A DNA stretch of 64,000 bases from CBDIBC01 sp965276635 (GTDB lineage: Bacteria > Actinomycetota > Acidimicrobiia > Acidimicrobiales > Palsa-688): contig CBDIBC010000005.1 in assembly GCA_965276635.1 (NCBI GenBank), positions 1,798,001-1,862,000 of the forward strand. Reading direction: 5' to 3'. Numbering within the stretch: position 1 is the stretch's first letter; the number at the start of each line of letters is the position of its first letter. The notes below the pieces were generated by a model that was not told the DNA's origin, ran no database searches, and saw nothing but the letters and a program-made list of their open reading frames with translations. A program made the translations under genes and the position numbers. Positions 16,791 to 25,467 of the stretch are shown one piece after another.

Positions 16791-17597
16791 CATTCGCGAT
16801 CCCCAAGGGATGCCAGTGTGTACCGCCTCAGATGGCGCTTTCTGCCGCGAGGATCCAGGGCACCGCGCGGCTCCTCGTGGCCCGGCGCTCCCTCGTCGTT
16901 GTCAGGTGGGGAGGGCGTCAAGAGACCATCGTGAGGGTCGGGGTCCCCGCCGTGGGCGGGGTGGCCCTCACGATGCAGCTCTTGACGCCCGAGGAGCTGG
17001 CCGCCGCCCGACAATTGGTGTGCGAACGCCGCCAGGCGGTCGCTTGTCGCGTGGTGGGCCTGCTGCGCTACTTGCCTCTGGAAGGGTGGCGTAGCGTTTG
17101 CTGGTCACCCTCCTTTCGCCACGTGTGGCTGCGCCCGTCCGGTCTCCACGGATTCCGCCGTCTGAGGACCACTGGGTGGGTCGTTTCGTTCGAGCTGTAC
17201 GGTGCGGGGGTGACGCGCCCGCCCGACGTCCCACGTGACCAGACGCCGAGGCTGGCGCGAACGATGGCGGAGGAGCGTCGTCGCTCCGCGGATCGGCGAC
17301 TGCTCGGTGACACCTTGGCCGACATTGGTGGAGAGCGGACGGCCCTGGCGATCAGGAATGGGATGATGATGCGAGCCCGGTCTCGACCTCGTCGATGCTG
17401 CAGGTGGAGGAGATCCGCTATCCCGGGGACCAGGGAAGCCCTTTGGCGGCCACCTTCGGCTCCATCGCCGCCTCGGTCCAGCTCAGATCAAGGTTCCAGT
17501 CCAGGTTCGTGACGAGATTTGTCTCCAGATCCAGGCATAATCCAGGTTCCGGTCCATGTTTGCGTGCAGGTCGGAGGCCCACGATGACGGGCGATCG
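16791..17597. other. Long region without a supportable gene
   Basis: About 800 bases. Open frames exist on both strands but none shows recognisable motifs, a ribosome site and consistent codon bias together. Near 17490-17560 there is an AT-richer stretch with repeated CCAG-rich words (CCAGTCCAGG, CCAGATCCAGG, CCAGGTTCCGG). It may be decayed coding DNA of the island. Confidence 0.4.
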
Positions 17598-17840
17598 ATG
17601 ACCCGAGAGGACCATTCCGTGAGCGCCATCTCCCTTTTCGCCATCACCGACCAGCCCCGAGTGGTGCACACCGTCACGGTGGCCGCCGGCCTGCTCGGTA
17701 TCAGCCGTGCCTACGCCTACCAGTTGGTCCCCCGGCCGGTGGCCTCTCTCGCCCTCACGGAGCGAAGAAAGACGACGGCAGTAGCGGAGGCCGGGACCCC
17801 GTCAGATGACCGGCCGAACGAGCGTGTAACTTCAGCGTGA
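17598..17840 (+). pseudogene. Excisionase-like helix-turn-helix remnant
   Basis: The segment VHTVTVAAGLLGISRAYAYQLV resembles the MerR-like winged helix of excisionase/DNA-binding proteins (family pattern: LTVDEAA-LGISR--AY-LV). The wing residues that should follow (GELPSLRLGRR-like) are absent and replaced by unrelated sequence. An excisionase would fit the integrases at both island ends. Weak evidence. Confidence 0.35.
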
Positions 17841-18061
17841 GACTCCGGAAGCTGTTCGGACCGTCGATCTCCCCCCGCCGGAGCCGTCTGTGGGTTGTGC
17901 TGGGGCCAATCTGGGTCGGCGCGGTGGTCATCCTGTGGGTGTACGTGGTCGTCTTGACTGGGCAAGGCCAGTGGGCCGGCTCGGCCAGCGTCGGCGTCGG
18001 GGCCATCATCTACACCGGTTTCTTGTATCTGCGCTGGCACTTCATCACGACCAGGCGGTGA
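17837..18061 (+). CDS. Small membrane protein, two predicted transmembrane helices
   Basis: 74 residues starting at a GTG. A basic N terminus is followed by two hydrophobic segments (about residues 18-43 and 48-66), ending in a short basic tail. No known family. Codon use is consistent with a real gene; function unknown. Confidence 0.45.
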   Translation: MRLRKLFGPSISPRRSRLWVVLGPIWVGAVVILWVYVVVLTGQGQWAGSASVGVGAIIYTGFLYLRWHFITTRR

Positions 18062-18233
18062 GCGAGGAGCGACGAGGTGGCCAGGCGACGGCACGAGCAT
18101 GAGCCCTGGTTCTGCCCCTGAGGCAAGTGCCGAGGGGGTCGGATCCGCCGGGCGAGCGCCGTGATAGGAACTGGCCGACGGCTGTTGGGAAGGGCTGGTG
18201 GCCGGCAGCTCAGCCGCACGACGATGTCGTCGG

Positions 18234-18956
18234 CTATCGGGCGGCCGGGATGGAGGCGGTGGGACGGGCTGTCCGGTGCGGCTCGCAGCGGCCGCTGCCC
18301 CAGCGCTCGTGGTTGGCGATCCGCTCGGCGAGGACCGCGGTGGCGGCGGTCACAGTGTCCGGGCCGATGTGAGCGTCAGGGAGCGCTGCCAGCCAGGCGG
18401 CAAGGTCGTCGCCGGCGACGACAGCCACACCGTCGGTATGGCCCTCGGCCGCCCGGTCGCGGTCGGGACCCCACACGGCGACGACGGCGGTCACCGGCAG
18501 CGGCCCGGTGCGATGGCGGACCTCTTTGGCCAGCCGCTCGGCGTTGGCCGACAGCCGCCGGGCTGCGAGGCTGGCTGCGTCACGCGTCGAGCGGCCAGCC
18601 CACCCACCGGATTTCCACTTGGTGTCGATCACCACCAGCCCGGCGGGCTCCACGGCGACGTGGTCGAGATCCCATTCGATCCCGCGGCCAGCCAGCCAGT
18701 AGGGGACGTGATGGGTGACCTGCCATCCGAGCGGGAGGCGGTCGAGCTCGGCGGCTGTCCAGCGTTCGGCGCGCCCACGAAGGCGAGCGGGGAGGGAACC
18801 GTCGAACGCGACGATGGCACCGATCATGATCCATACGGTGCTGGCCACGGCCACCCCGAGCCCGAAGGCGACAGCCGAACGGTTCCAGGGGTGCCCGGTC
18901 GCCGCGGCAACCCCTCCGGCACCGCCCACCGCCAGGGCCACCCCGGCCACCGTCAC
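18234..18956 (-). CDS. Membrane-anchored NERD (nuclease-related) domain protein
   Basis: 240 residues. Two hydrophobic stretches at ~3-20 and ~27-47 precede a NERD domain: AERWTAAELDRLPLGWQV, then GIEWDLDHVAVEPAGLVVIDTKW, in which Asp (DLDH) and the D-x-K of VIDTKWK are the predicted PD-(D/E)xK-type residues. NERD proteins are presumed DNA-processing or nucleic-acid-sensing proteins; the exact role is unknown. A GTG start follows a stop in the same frame. A second, broken NERD gene lies at 21264-22084 in the same island. Confidence 0.7.
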   Translation of the reverse strand: MTVAGVALAVGGAGGVAAATGHPWNRSAVAFGLGVAVASTVWIMIGAIVAFDGSLPARLRGRAERWTAAELDRLPLGWQVTHHVPYWLAGRGIEWDLDHVAVEPAGLVVIDTKWKSGGWAGRSTRDAASLAARRLSANAERLAKEVRHRTGPLPVTAVVAVWGPDRDRAAEGHTDGVAVVAGDDLAAWLAALPDAHIGPDTVTAATAVLAERIANHERWGSGRCEPHRTARPTASIPAAR

Positions 18957-19139
18957 GGCGGCGGTGGCAGGAAGCCGCTAGTCCGACAGGACCCGGCGGG
19001 TGCGCCGGCGGGCCAGGCGACGCGGACCTAACCCTCGGCGACCGTTCGACATCGGCCACTCCTCTCCCATCGCCGGCGGCGATGCCACCGGCAAGGATCG
19101 ACACGACCGCCGCCTCCCTTGAGACGTGACTGTCGACGT

Positions 19140-19449
19140 TCAGTGGGGGATATCGGCGCAGCGGGACGGGTCGGCGGGCTGGATGTCGGTGACGGTAGGC
19201 AGCGGAGAGCTGGCGGCATGGATGTTCGACGCAGTGAACACGACGCAGGCGCCGGGTGCACCGAACCGGACCTTGGCGCACAGCACCCCGTGACGCACCC
19301 ACGATGAGGCGACCAACGTGGTTGTCACGCAGCTGCCGGGACTGCTCGTCACCCGCCACCACAGCGACGTCGAACACCCCGGCGTCGTGGCCAGTTCCTG
19401 TCCCGCACCCCGCAGCGGCGACAGTCACGGCAACCACGGCCAGGGCCAA
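19140..19449 (-). pseudogene. Small lipoprotein, frameshifted
   Basis: The minus strand starts MALAVVAVTVAAAGCGTGTG, a short signal peptide with a lipobox Cys at position 15. The protein-like continuation (VASSWVRHGVLCAKVRFGAPG, VVFTASNIHAASSPLP, ending CADIPH) is in another frame. No family recognised. Either a frameshifted small lipoprotein or chance. Confidence 0.35.
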
Positions 19450-19479
19450 TCGGAGGCTGTGGCGGATGGCGGCAGGCGC

Positions 19480-19965
19480 TCATGTGGCCAACTGGTGGTA
19501 GTGGGCGACGAGGTCGGGGGTGGGGGTCTGGTCGCAGGCGGCGAGGCCGTCGGTGATGCGCTGCCATTCGCGCGGCAGGGTGCCGGGGCGGGGATGGCGG
19601 GCCGCGGCGGTGAGGGTGTCGGCGGCGAGGCTATGGTCGGCGGGGTCGGCCAGGGCGGCCTGGTGATAGCCCCACAGGGTCCGGTCGTGAAGTCCGTGGG
19701 GGGCGGCGAGGGCGTCGAGGCGGCTCGCTGCGTCGGCGACGCGGATCTGAAGGTTGCCCTGGAATGTTTCCTCCGTGACCCAGCGCGGCGCTCGGTCGCT
19801 GTGGTAGGCGACGCCGGTGATGAGGGCCAGGGCGGAGGAGATCGAGGCGATAGCGGCGGGGTCGACTTGGGCGCGGGCCGTGTCGAGGGCGGCGTCGAAA
19901 GCGTCGCGGTCGGTGCTGACATCGCGGAGCTGGTAGCCGGGCTGCCCGCTCGGTTCTGTCAGCTG
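19480..19965 (-). pseudogene. C-terminal fragment of a BTAD-like regulator
   Basis: A long open frame without a start reads DVSTDRDAFDAALDTARAQ, SSALALITGVAYHSDRAPRWV, IRVADAASRLDALAAP, LWGYHQAALADPADHSLAADTL and ends HYHQLAT. The spacing of these helices resembles the bacterial transcriptional activator domain (BTAD) at the end of SARP-type or ICE-encoded regulators. The 5' part is missing: the GNAT toxin gene begins where the rest should be. Probably a deletion remnant of a mobile element regulator. Confidence 0.5.
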
Positions 19966-20459
19966 GTAAGCGACGGGGGGACGTCCTTGAGCAACAGGAT
20001 CAGGTGCAGCGGGTCGGTGGGGGATGGCTCGAAGTCATAGCGAAGGTAGAAGCTCTTGGCGTCCTCGTCCTTGGCGTGGACGAGGATGCATGCAACCCCG
20101 ACTGCATCTGCGGCCCGCTTCACCTGTTCAAGAGCGGATCGGAGCATAGCCTTACCAAGGCCTTTCCCTTGGTAGCTGATGTCGGTGGCGAAGCGAGTCA
20201 GGAGCACGGCTGGGACCGGGTTCGGCATGTTCCGCTTCGCTCGGCCGGCCAGATCCATGTGGGCGACGGATGCGGTCGCCAGTGAGAAGTAGCCGACGAC
20301 ACGGTTATCAGCCTCAACGACGTAGGTTCGGGCGGCGCCGGAGACCTGGCTGGCCGCGGCTCGCCTCACGAGCCACTCGTCGAGGGCTTCCTTGCCAGAG
20401 GTGAACCCGGCCAGCACGTGGCCGTCGCTGAGCGGGACCGGCCGCTTCCAGTCCGCCAA
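19959..20459 (-). CDS. GNAT acetyltransferase toxin (TacT-like)
   Basis: 166 residues with GNAT features: VVGYFSLATASVAHMDL as central strands, LLTRFATDISYQGKGLGKAMLRSAL with the Q/R-x-x-G-x-G/A acetyl-CoA loop (YQGKGLGKA), and the closing KSFYLRYDF motif. This matches TacT/AtaT-type toxins that acetylate aminoacyl-tRNA and block translation. It follows a DUF1778-type antitoxin gene by 5 bases, the standard arrangement. The frame is intact. Confidence 0.85.
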   Translation of the reverse strand: MADWKRPVPLSDGHVLAGFTSGKEALDEWLVRRAAASQVSGAARTYVVEADNRVVGYFSLATASVAHMDLAGRAKRNMPNPVPAVLLTRFATDISYQGKGLGKAMLRSALEQVKRAADAVGVACILVHAKDEDAKSFYLRYDFEPSPTDPLHLILLLKDVPPSLTS

Positions 20460-20464
20460 CGAGG

Positions 20465-20737
20465 TCAGTCAACCCAAGGCTCGGGCTGGGCGAACAGCTT
20501 GTCCAGCTCAGGCTTACGGACCGGCGGCCGGTCCAGGAGCGCCTGGAACTCGGTCCAAGCGGCCTCGTCGAGCGCGAAGTATCGCCGATCGGCCAGATCG
20601 TTCTTGGCTGCGAAGACTGCGTGGCGTACGACGTAATCGGTGAGCGTCTCGTGTGACGCTTCGGCGGCGCGCTGGATGACCATGCGCTGGTGAGGAGAGA
20701 CTCTCAGCTGTAGACGGTTACTCCGCGGCTCGGACAT
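20465..20737 (-). CDS. DUF1778 antitoxin (TacA-like)
   Basis: 90 residues: SNRLQLRVSPHQRMVIQRAAE is the ribbon-helix-helix DNA-binding part, TLTDYVVRHAV follows, and DEAAWTEFQALLDRPP is the conserved DUF1778 toxin-binding tail. It should neutralise the downstream GNAT toxin and autorepress the operon. The ATG at 20737 lies 6 bases after a good -10 box, so the mRNA is probably leaderless. Confidence 0.88.
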   Translation of the reverse strand: MSEPRSNRLQLRVSPHQRMVIQRAAEASHETLTDYVVRHAVFAAKNDLADRRYFALDEAAWTEFQALLDRPPVRKPELDKLFAQPEPWVD

Positions 20738-20743
20738 GAAAGC

Positions 20744-20770
20744 AGTGTACGCCTGTTGGCAGTACGTCAA
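20744..20770 (-). promoter_or_regulatory. Promoter of the DUF1778-GNAT module, leaderless
   Basis: On the minus strand TTGACG (20765-20770) and TACACT (20744-20749) are spaced 15 bases apart, and the antitoxin ATG follows the -10 box by 6 bases. The short spacer is unusual and typical of promoters that need an activator or are tightly repressed. The stretch between them contains short inverted pieces that could serve as an RHH operator. Confidence 0.5.
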
Positions 20771-21263
20771 CAACAGGTGCCTCGAGATCCGGGTGACCGC
20801 GGCCGCTCATGGCGCCGACCTGATGGCGGTCCAGGGCCGTCGGCGTATCGTTGCCCAGAGGCAGGGGCCCGACCCTCGGGCGGCCGCACCAGGGCAGGTC
20901 CAGCGTTCCAGAAGGGAGCCTCGATCCCGTCCCACTGGGCGAGGAACGTCGTCGGCCTGGAAGGGCTTGTCGCCGTCCTAAAAGCCATCAATCCGGCGCT
21001 CGGGGGGGCTCCTCACCGAGATCTGCACACACGTTCTGAGCCACCCGTGGTGGCGCCAGAGGTGCCGTTCGGCGCTCCGCGGCCGTTCCTCCAGTATGGG
21101 ATTTCGGGACAGACGATCGACTCCGTGTTGTCGTGTCAAGGCAGCCGACGGGCTGACCGGAGCGGAGTGCTCTGGGATCGGCGCTTCTCGAAATTGCCAT
21201 AGCCAACGGCCTCCGTTGTCGAGTCCGCCTCCAGATCTGGCATTGGCAGGCCGATGAGGAACC
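20771..21263. other. Region without a recognised gene
   Basis: About 490 bases between the TA promoter and the NERD pseudogene. Open frames are present on both strands but lack motifs or ribosome sites. Nothing else recognised. Confidence 0.4.
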
Positions 21264-22084
21264 GTGGATCATCGTCCGGCAGAGCGCACTCGCCAGAAGC
21301 TGCAGGAGGCGTGGCGGGAAACGGCCCGAGCCAACCTCGGCATCCTGGTTGCAGGAGTGCTCGTCGTAGCGGCGATCGGCGCTGGCCTGATGGCCATGCC
21401 ATTGCCGTTGTGGGTGAGGAGTTCGAGCTGGGCGCGCTGAGCGCCGGCACAGCGGCGGCGGTGGGCTGGGTGTTGCACGTCGCCTCCGGGATGCGCGGGT
21501 TCCGGCTAGGGGTGATGGGCGAACAGGCCACGGCCGCGGCGGTCCTCACTCGCCGTCGCCGTCGCAGTGGGTGGCGGCTGGTCAACGGCCTGTACTTCTG
21601 TGGCCACGGGGACGTCGACCATGTACTGGTCGGTCCGGGCGGAATCTTCGTGTTGTAGTCGAAGTGGACCTCCGTCGACTGCCGAGTCACCCCGCACAGC
21701 GTCGAGGGACTTGCGGGACGGGATCCGCTGGCCCAGGCGGTGGTCGGCGCCCGGAAGATCGAGAACCTCCTTCGCTATGGACGGAACCGTCTCGGCATCG
21801 CGGTCACGCCAGTCCTCGTGCTCTGGGGACCGGGCGCCCCGACGATCCCCGGTGCCTCAGTTCGGATCGACGGGGTGCTCGTGTGCGAGGGTCGCCGCCA
21901 GCGGACGTGGCTGGCGCAATTTGACGGCAGGGCGGTCCCCGCGGAGGTCGTCGATGCCGTCAGTCGCTGCTTGAGCTGCAGCGGGATCGGCAGGCCGCAC
22001 CTGCTCGGGTCGCCGCCGGCTGACGCACCAGGGCGCCAGCAGCCGTCCGTGGCAACGTCGTACCGCGCGCAGACAACACACTGA
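21264..22084 (+). pseudogene. Second NERD-domain membrane protein, one frameshift and one nonsense codon
   Basis: GTG at 21264 follows GAGGA and starts DHRPAERTRQKLQEAWRET and a hydrophobic helix (ILVAGVLVVAAIGAGL). A frame change near 21410 leads into a second hydrophobic helix, then GEQATAAAVL, GWRLVNGLYFCGHGDVDHVLVGPGGIFVL and a TAG at 21656-21658. The same frame continues SKWTS, ARKIENLLRYG, VTPVLVLWG, so the TAG replaces the Glu codon of the ExK motif (ESKW) of the nuclease-like domain. Paralogous to 18234-18956 in domain plan. Confidence 0.7.
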
Positions 22085-22267
22085 TCGGGGACGGGACCGG
22101 GGTAGCGGCCGACCCGATCCTGACTCCAGCGGTAAGAAGCCGTCTCCGGGATGTGCCGTTCTGCGCGGCCGGCAGCGGTAGCTCGGTCGTCATTCGGTTC
22201 GTCGATCTGTGCGGCCGTGCGGTGCGGCACCCTGAGCCGCAAGCGTTGGCGCTCGGTGCGAGCACCG

Positions 22268-22954
22268 TCATCGCAGATCGAGCGATGTGGTTGTCCAGGC
22301 TGCGTCCCAGAAGGTCCGCTCGTGCTCTGTGGCCTCCCGGAATGCGTTCATCATGGCCGGCACCCGCTCGGGGGCAATCTCTGCGCCCCGGTCGGCGACG
22401 TTTTTGATGTTGTATACGGCGGCGGCGAAGGAGGCGTCGGCGTAGGTGTCGATCCACGTGCGGTAGGGGTGGTCCTGCCGGCCGGCCGTGAGGGCCCGGA
22501 TGCGCTGGCCGACGTGCTGGTACACCCAGAAGCAGGGCAACAGCGAGGCCACGAGCACCGGGTACGGCTCCTCGGCAGCTGCTCGGGTCAGGAACGCGAT
22601 GTAGGCATGACAGGCGTCGGAGGTTGCCACAGTGTCGAGGACGTCTGGAGCGACCAAACTGGAGAGGTAGCCGGCGTGCAGGGCGCCTTCCACGGCGAGG
22701 GCGCGCTGCGCGCTCCCGGCGAAGAACGTCGCCTCGCGCTCGTCGTCGCTGCGGCGCCCCGCCTCGGCGAGAGCGGTGGAGAAGCTCTTGAGGTAGCGGG
22801 AGTCCTGGATTAGGTAGTAGGCGAAGCGGCTCGGTGCCAGGGTGCCAGCTGCGAGCGCCTCGTTGAATGGGTGGCGGACCAGTTGCTCCTGCATCCCGGC
22901 CGTGGCAGCCCAAGCATGCTCGCAGAAGGATCGTCCGGCGACGGGTGCGCTCAT
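22268..22954 (-). CDS. tenA: Aminopyrimidine aminohydrolase / thiaminase II
   Basis: 228 residues of the all-helical TenA family: FNEALAAGTLAPSRFAYYLIQDSRYL, an acidic helix with YLSSLV, LLPCFWVYQHVG with the catalytic Cys, and AAVYNIKNVADRG near the end. It salvages the pyrimidine moiety of degraded thiamine by hydrolysing aminopyrimidines. It is the last gene of the thiamine operon; its start overlaps the thiD stop as ATGA (22951-22954). Confidence 0.92.
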   Translation of the reverse strand: MSAPVAGRSFCEHAWAATAGMQEQLVRHPFNEALAAGTLAPSRFAYYLIQDSRYLKSFSTALAEAGRRSDDEREATFFAGSAQRALAVEGALHAGYLSSLVAPDVLDTVATSDACHAYIAFLTRAAAEEPYPVLVASLLPCFWVYQHVGQRIRALTAGRQDHPYRTWIDTYADASFAAAVYNIKNVADRGAEIAPERVPAMMNAFREATEHERTFWDAAWTTTSLDLR

Positions 22955-23793
22955 TCCGTCCCCGTTTGCGATGTCGATGTGACCGTTCCAGTCGACCAGC
23001 CGAAGTGGCCCAGGGGCCCGGGACCGGCGCCCAGCCTCCAGCGGACCCTGCCGCGAAGGGCGGCGTGGACGAAGTCTCCCGCCGCCTCGATCGCGGCGAG
23101 CACGTCCGTCCCGCCGGACAGGTGGGCGGCGACAGCCGCGGCGAACGTGCAGCCCGAGCCGTGAGTGTTACCTGTCGCCAGGCGGGGACGTTCAAGGACC
23201 TGGATCTCCCCGGCGTGCCAGACCGCGTCCCAGCAGTGCGGCCCGTCGGCGTGGCCGCCTTTGACGACTATGGTGACGCCGGTCCGCTCGCTGATGATGC
23301 AGGCGAGGGTGTGTTGATCTGTGGCGTCGGCCCCCGTGGCGTTGGCCAAGACGGCGGCGTCGGGGACGTTCGGGGTCACCACGGTCGCCAGGCGCAGGAT
23401 CCGCCGGCGGTAGGCGCCGGTCACGCCCTTCGATGCCAGTACCGCCCCGGAGGAGGCGACCATGACCGGATCCACGACCAGGTTGGGGAGGAGACCGTCG
23501 GCGGCTAGGCCGGCGACGGCCGCGACGATCCCCGGCGCGGCCAGCATGCCGGTCTTGACGGCGGCGACCGGGAGGTCGTCGGGCACGGCGAGCACCTGGG
23601 CGGTCACCGCATCGGCAGCAAGGGTGTCGACGCGGCGCACTGCGGTGGTGTTCTGTGCCGTCACGGCGGTGATAGCGGTGGTTTCGAAGACCCCGAGGGG
23701 GGCGAAGGTGCCCAGGTCGGCCTGGATGCCGGCTCCGCCTTTGGAGTCGGAGCCGGCAATGGTGAGTGTGACCCGCGGGGTGGGCCCTGTCAC
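22951..23793 (-). CDS. thiD: Hydroxymethylpyrimidine/phosphomethylpyrimidine kinase
   Basis: 280-residue ribokinase-fold kinase that phosphorylates HMP to HMP-PP for thiamine synthesis. The start LTIAGSDSKGGAGIQADL is the family signature (usual SGGAG appears as KGGAG). KTGML, VVDPVMVASSG and the ATP-binding end TGNTHGSGCTFAAAVAA with catalytic Asp/Cys region are present. GTG at 23793 overlaps the upstream thiE/tenI stop by 4 bases. Confidence 0.93.
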   Translation of the reverse strand: MTGPTPRVTLTIAGSDSKGGAGIQADLGTFAPLGVFETTAITAVTAQNTTAVRRVDTLAADAVTAQVLAVPDDLPVAAVKTGMLAAPGIVAAVAGLAADGLLPNLVVDPVMVASSGAVLASKGVTGAYRRRILRLATVVTPNVPDAAVLANATGADATDQHTLACIISERTGVTIVVKGGHADGPHCWDAVWHAGEIQVLERPRLATGNTHGSGCTFAAAVAAHLSGGTDVLAAIEAAGDFVHAALRGRVRWRLGAGPGPLGHFGWSTGTVTSTSQTGTE

Positions 23794-24470
23794 CGTTGCC
23801 CGGCTCCGGCCGTTGTAATGGCGGCGCACAGTTCGGCGACGACGGCAGCCGGGTCCGGGGCGCGCATCACGGCACCCATGACAGCTACGCCGGCGGCCCC
23901 GGCGTGCAGGCAGGCGCTGACGTTGCTGGCGGCGACGCCGCCGAGCGCCCAGACCGGCAGCGGGTGGCCCCCGAGCGCGGCGGGACCCAGCGCCGGTCCG
24001 TATCCTGGTTTGGAGGCGGTGGGGAACACCGGCGACAGCGTGGCGTAGTGGCAGCCCTGTGCCGCTGCGGCGTCCACCTCGGCTGACGTGTGGCACGACC
24101 GACCCCACAAGGCCGGGGGCGGGTCGGGTATGGCGTCGACGGACGCCAGGTGGACCCCGTCGGCTGGGATCGCCGCATCGGAGGCCACGAGCAGGACACC
24201 ACCGAGGGGCCGGAGGAGGGCTGCGAGTTCGGCGGCCAGTGCCATGCGTTCGTGGCGGGGCAGGTGCTTCTCACGCAGCAGGATCGCCCGGGCGCCGCCC
24301 TCCGCCGCAGCGCCCACGACCTCCGGCAGCGACCTTCCCCCGGTGAGCGAACCGTCGGTCAGGACCACCAGCGGGGGGAGCGGCCGAAGCTCAATGCCCT
24401 CGTGACCTCCGCCGAACCCCTGCAGCGAGCCGCTCCCGGCACCTGAGCCCGGCAGCTCGGCGCCGCTCAC
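23790..24470 (-). CDS. ThiE/TenI-family protein (second copy)
   Basis: 226 residues of TIM-barrel thiamine phosphate synthase/TenI type: ARAILLREKHLPRHER, LLVASDAAIPADGVHL, WGRSCHTSAEVD, TLSPVFPTASKPGYGPALG, VWALGGVAASNV and a phosphate-binding end. The SPVFPTASKPGYGP loop and lack of a clear ND pair resemble TenI (thiazole tautomerase) as much as ThiE. With another thiE at the operon start, a tautomerase or salvage role is plausible; activity cannot be decided from sequence by eye. Confidence 0.75.
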   Translation of the reverse strand: MSGAELPGSGAGSGSLQGFGGGHEGIELRPLPPLVVLTDGSLTGGRSLPEVVGAAAEGGARAILLREKHLPRHERMALAAELAALLRPLGGVLLVASDAAIPADGVHLASVDAIPDPPPALWGRSCHTSAEVDAAAAQGCHYATLSPVFPTASKPGYGPALGPAALGGHPLPVWALGGVAASNVSACLHAGAAGVAVMGAVMRAPDPAAVVAELCAAITTAGAGQR

Positions 24471-25261
24471 AGGTCAGGCAGCCCGGAAGGGGACGTGCTG
24501 GCCTCGGCGTAGAGGCGGCGGGGGATGCGCCCGGCCCGGTAGGCAAGCCGTCCGGCGCGCACTGCCGCCTCCATGGCCGCGGCCATAAGCTCGGGGCGCC
24601 GGGCGCGGGTGACCGCCGAGGCGACGAGCACGGCGTCGCAGCCGAGCTCCATGGCCAGCGCCGCGTCGGAGGCGGTGCCGATGCCGGCGTCGAGGACGAG
24701 CGGAATATGCACCTGCTCCCGGATGATGGCCAGGTTGTAGGGGTTGCGGATGCCCATGCCGCTGCCGATCGGCGAGCCGAGGGGCATCACTGCGGCGCAC
24801 CCGAGGTCGGCCAGGCGGAGGGCACACACCGGGTCGTCGTTGGTGTAGGCGAGGACCTGGAATCCGGCGTCGACCAGCTGCCCGGCGGCGTCGAGCAGCT
24901 CAACCGAGTCGGGGAGCAGCGTCCGGTCGTCGGAGACCACCTCGAGCTTCACCCAGTCGGTCTCGAAGGCGTCCTTGGCCGCCCGGGCGGTGAGGACGGC
25001 CTCGCGGGCAGTGCGGCATCCGGCGGTGTTGGGCACGACCGACACTCCGGCCCGCTGGCAGACGTCCAGGACCGAGCCGGACACCCCGGGGGTTACTCGG
25101 CGCAGGGCGACGGTGACCAGTTCTGCGCCGGATGCCCGGATGGCCGCCTCGAGCGCTTCCATGCTCGGCGCGCCCCCGGTGCCGAGGATGAGCCGGGAGG
25201 ACAGCTGCCGGCCGGCGATGACCAGCGGGTCCGTGGCGGTAGGGATAGCGGCGGTGCTCAC
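24467..25261 (-). CDS. thiG: Thiazole synthase
   Basis: 264-residue TIM barrel that builds the thiazole phosphate from DXP, the ThiS thiocarboxylate and dehydroglycine. Motifs: SRLILGTGGAPS, VTVALRR, LPNTAGCRTAREAV-like (PNTAGCRTAREAV), VKLEVVSDDRTLLPD with the catalytic Lys of WVKLEV, YTNDDPV, PLGSPIGSGMGI and VLDAGIGTASDAA. GTG at 25261 is 2 bases beyond the thiS stop. The overlap with the downstream gene is ATGA. Confidence 0.95.
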   Translation of the reverse strand: MSTAAIPTATDPLVIAGRQLSSRLILGTGGAPSMEALEAAIRASGAELVTVALRRVTPGVSGSVLDVCQRAGVSVVPNTAGCRTAREAVLTARAAKDAFETDWVKLEVVSDDRTLLPDSVELLDAAGQLVDAGFQVLAYTNDDPVCALRLADLGCAAVMPLGSPIGSGMGIRNPYNLAIIREQVHIPLVLDAGIGTASDAALAMELGCDAVLVASAVTRARRPELMAAAMEAAVRAGRLAYRAGRIPRRLYAEASTSPSGLPDL

Positions 25262-25263
25262 GT

Positions 25264-25467
25264 TCAGCCTCCTTGGACTGCGTGGAGGACTTCGACGGTG
25301 TCGCCGGCCGCCAGGGGAGTGGCAGCCCATGCGCTGCGGGGGACGATCTCGGAGTTGATAGCGACCGCCACCCCCCGGCGGCCGCAGGCGAGGACCTCGA
25401 TGAGGGCGTCGACGGTGGCGGCGTCCTCGAGATGGCAAGACGCGCCGTTGACGACCAGTTCGATCAC
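25264..25467 (-). CDS. thiS: Sulfur carrier protein ThiS
   Basis: 67 residues of beta-grasp fold ending in the required di-glycine (HAVQGG). VIELVVNGASCHLED, VAVAINSEIVPR and GDTVEVL match the family. It delivers sulfur to ThiG as a thiocarboxylate. Its GTG start overlaps the thiO stop by 4 bases. Confidence 0.95.
   Translation of the reverse strand: MIELVVNGASCHLEDAATVDALIEVLACGRRGVAVAINSEIVPRSAWAATPLAAGDTVEVLHAVQGG

Noticed and set aside
16832..17512. 226-codon open frame in the island
   Set aside because: No motif, no ribosome site, and competing open frames of similar quality on the other strand. GC-rich DNA gives such frames by chance.
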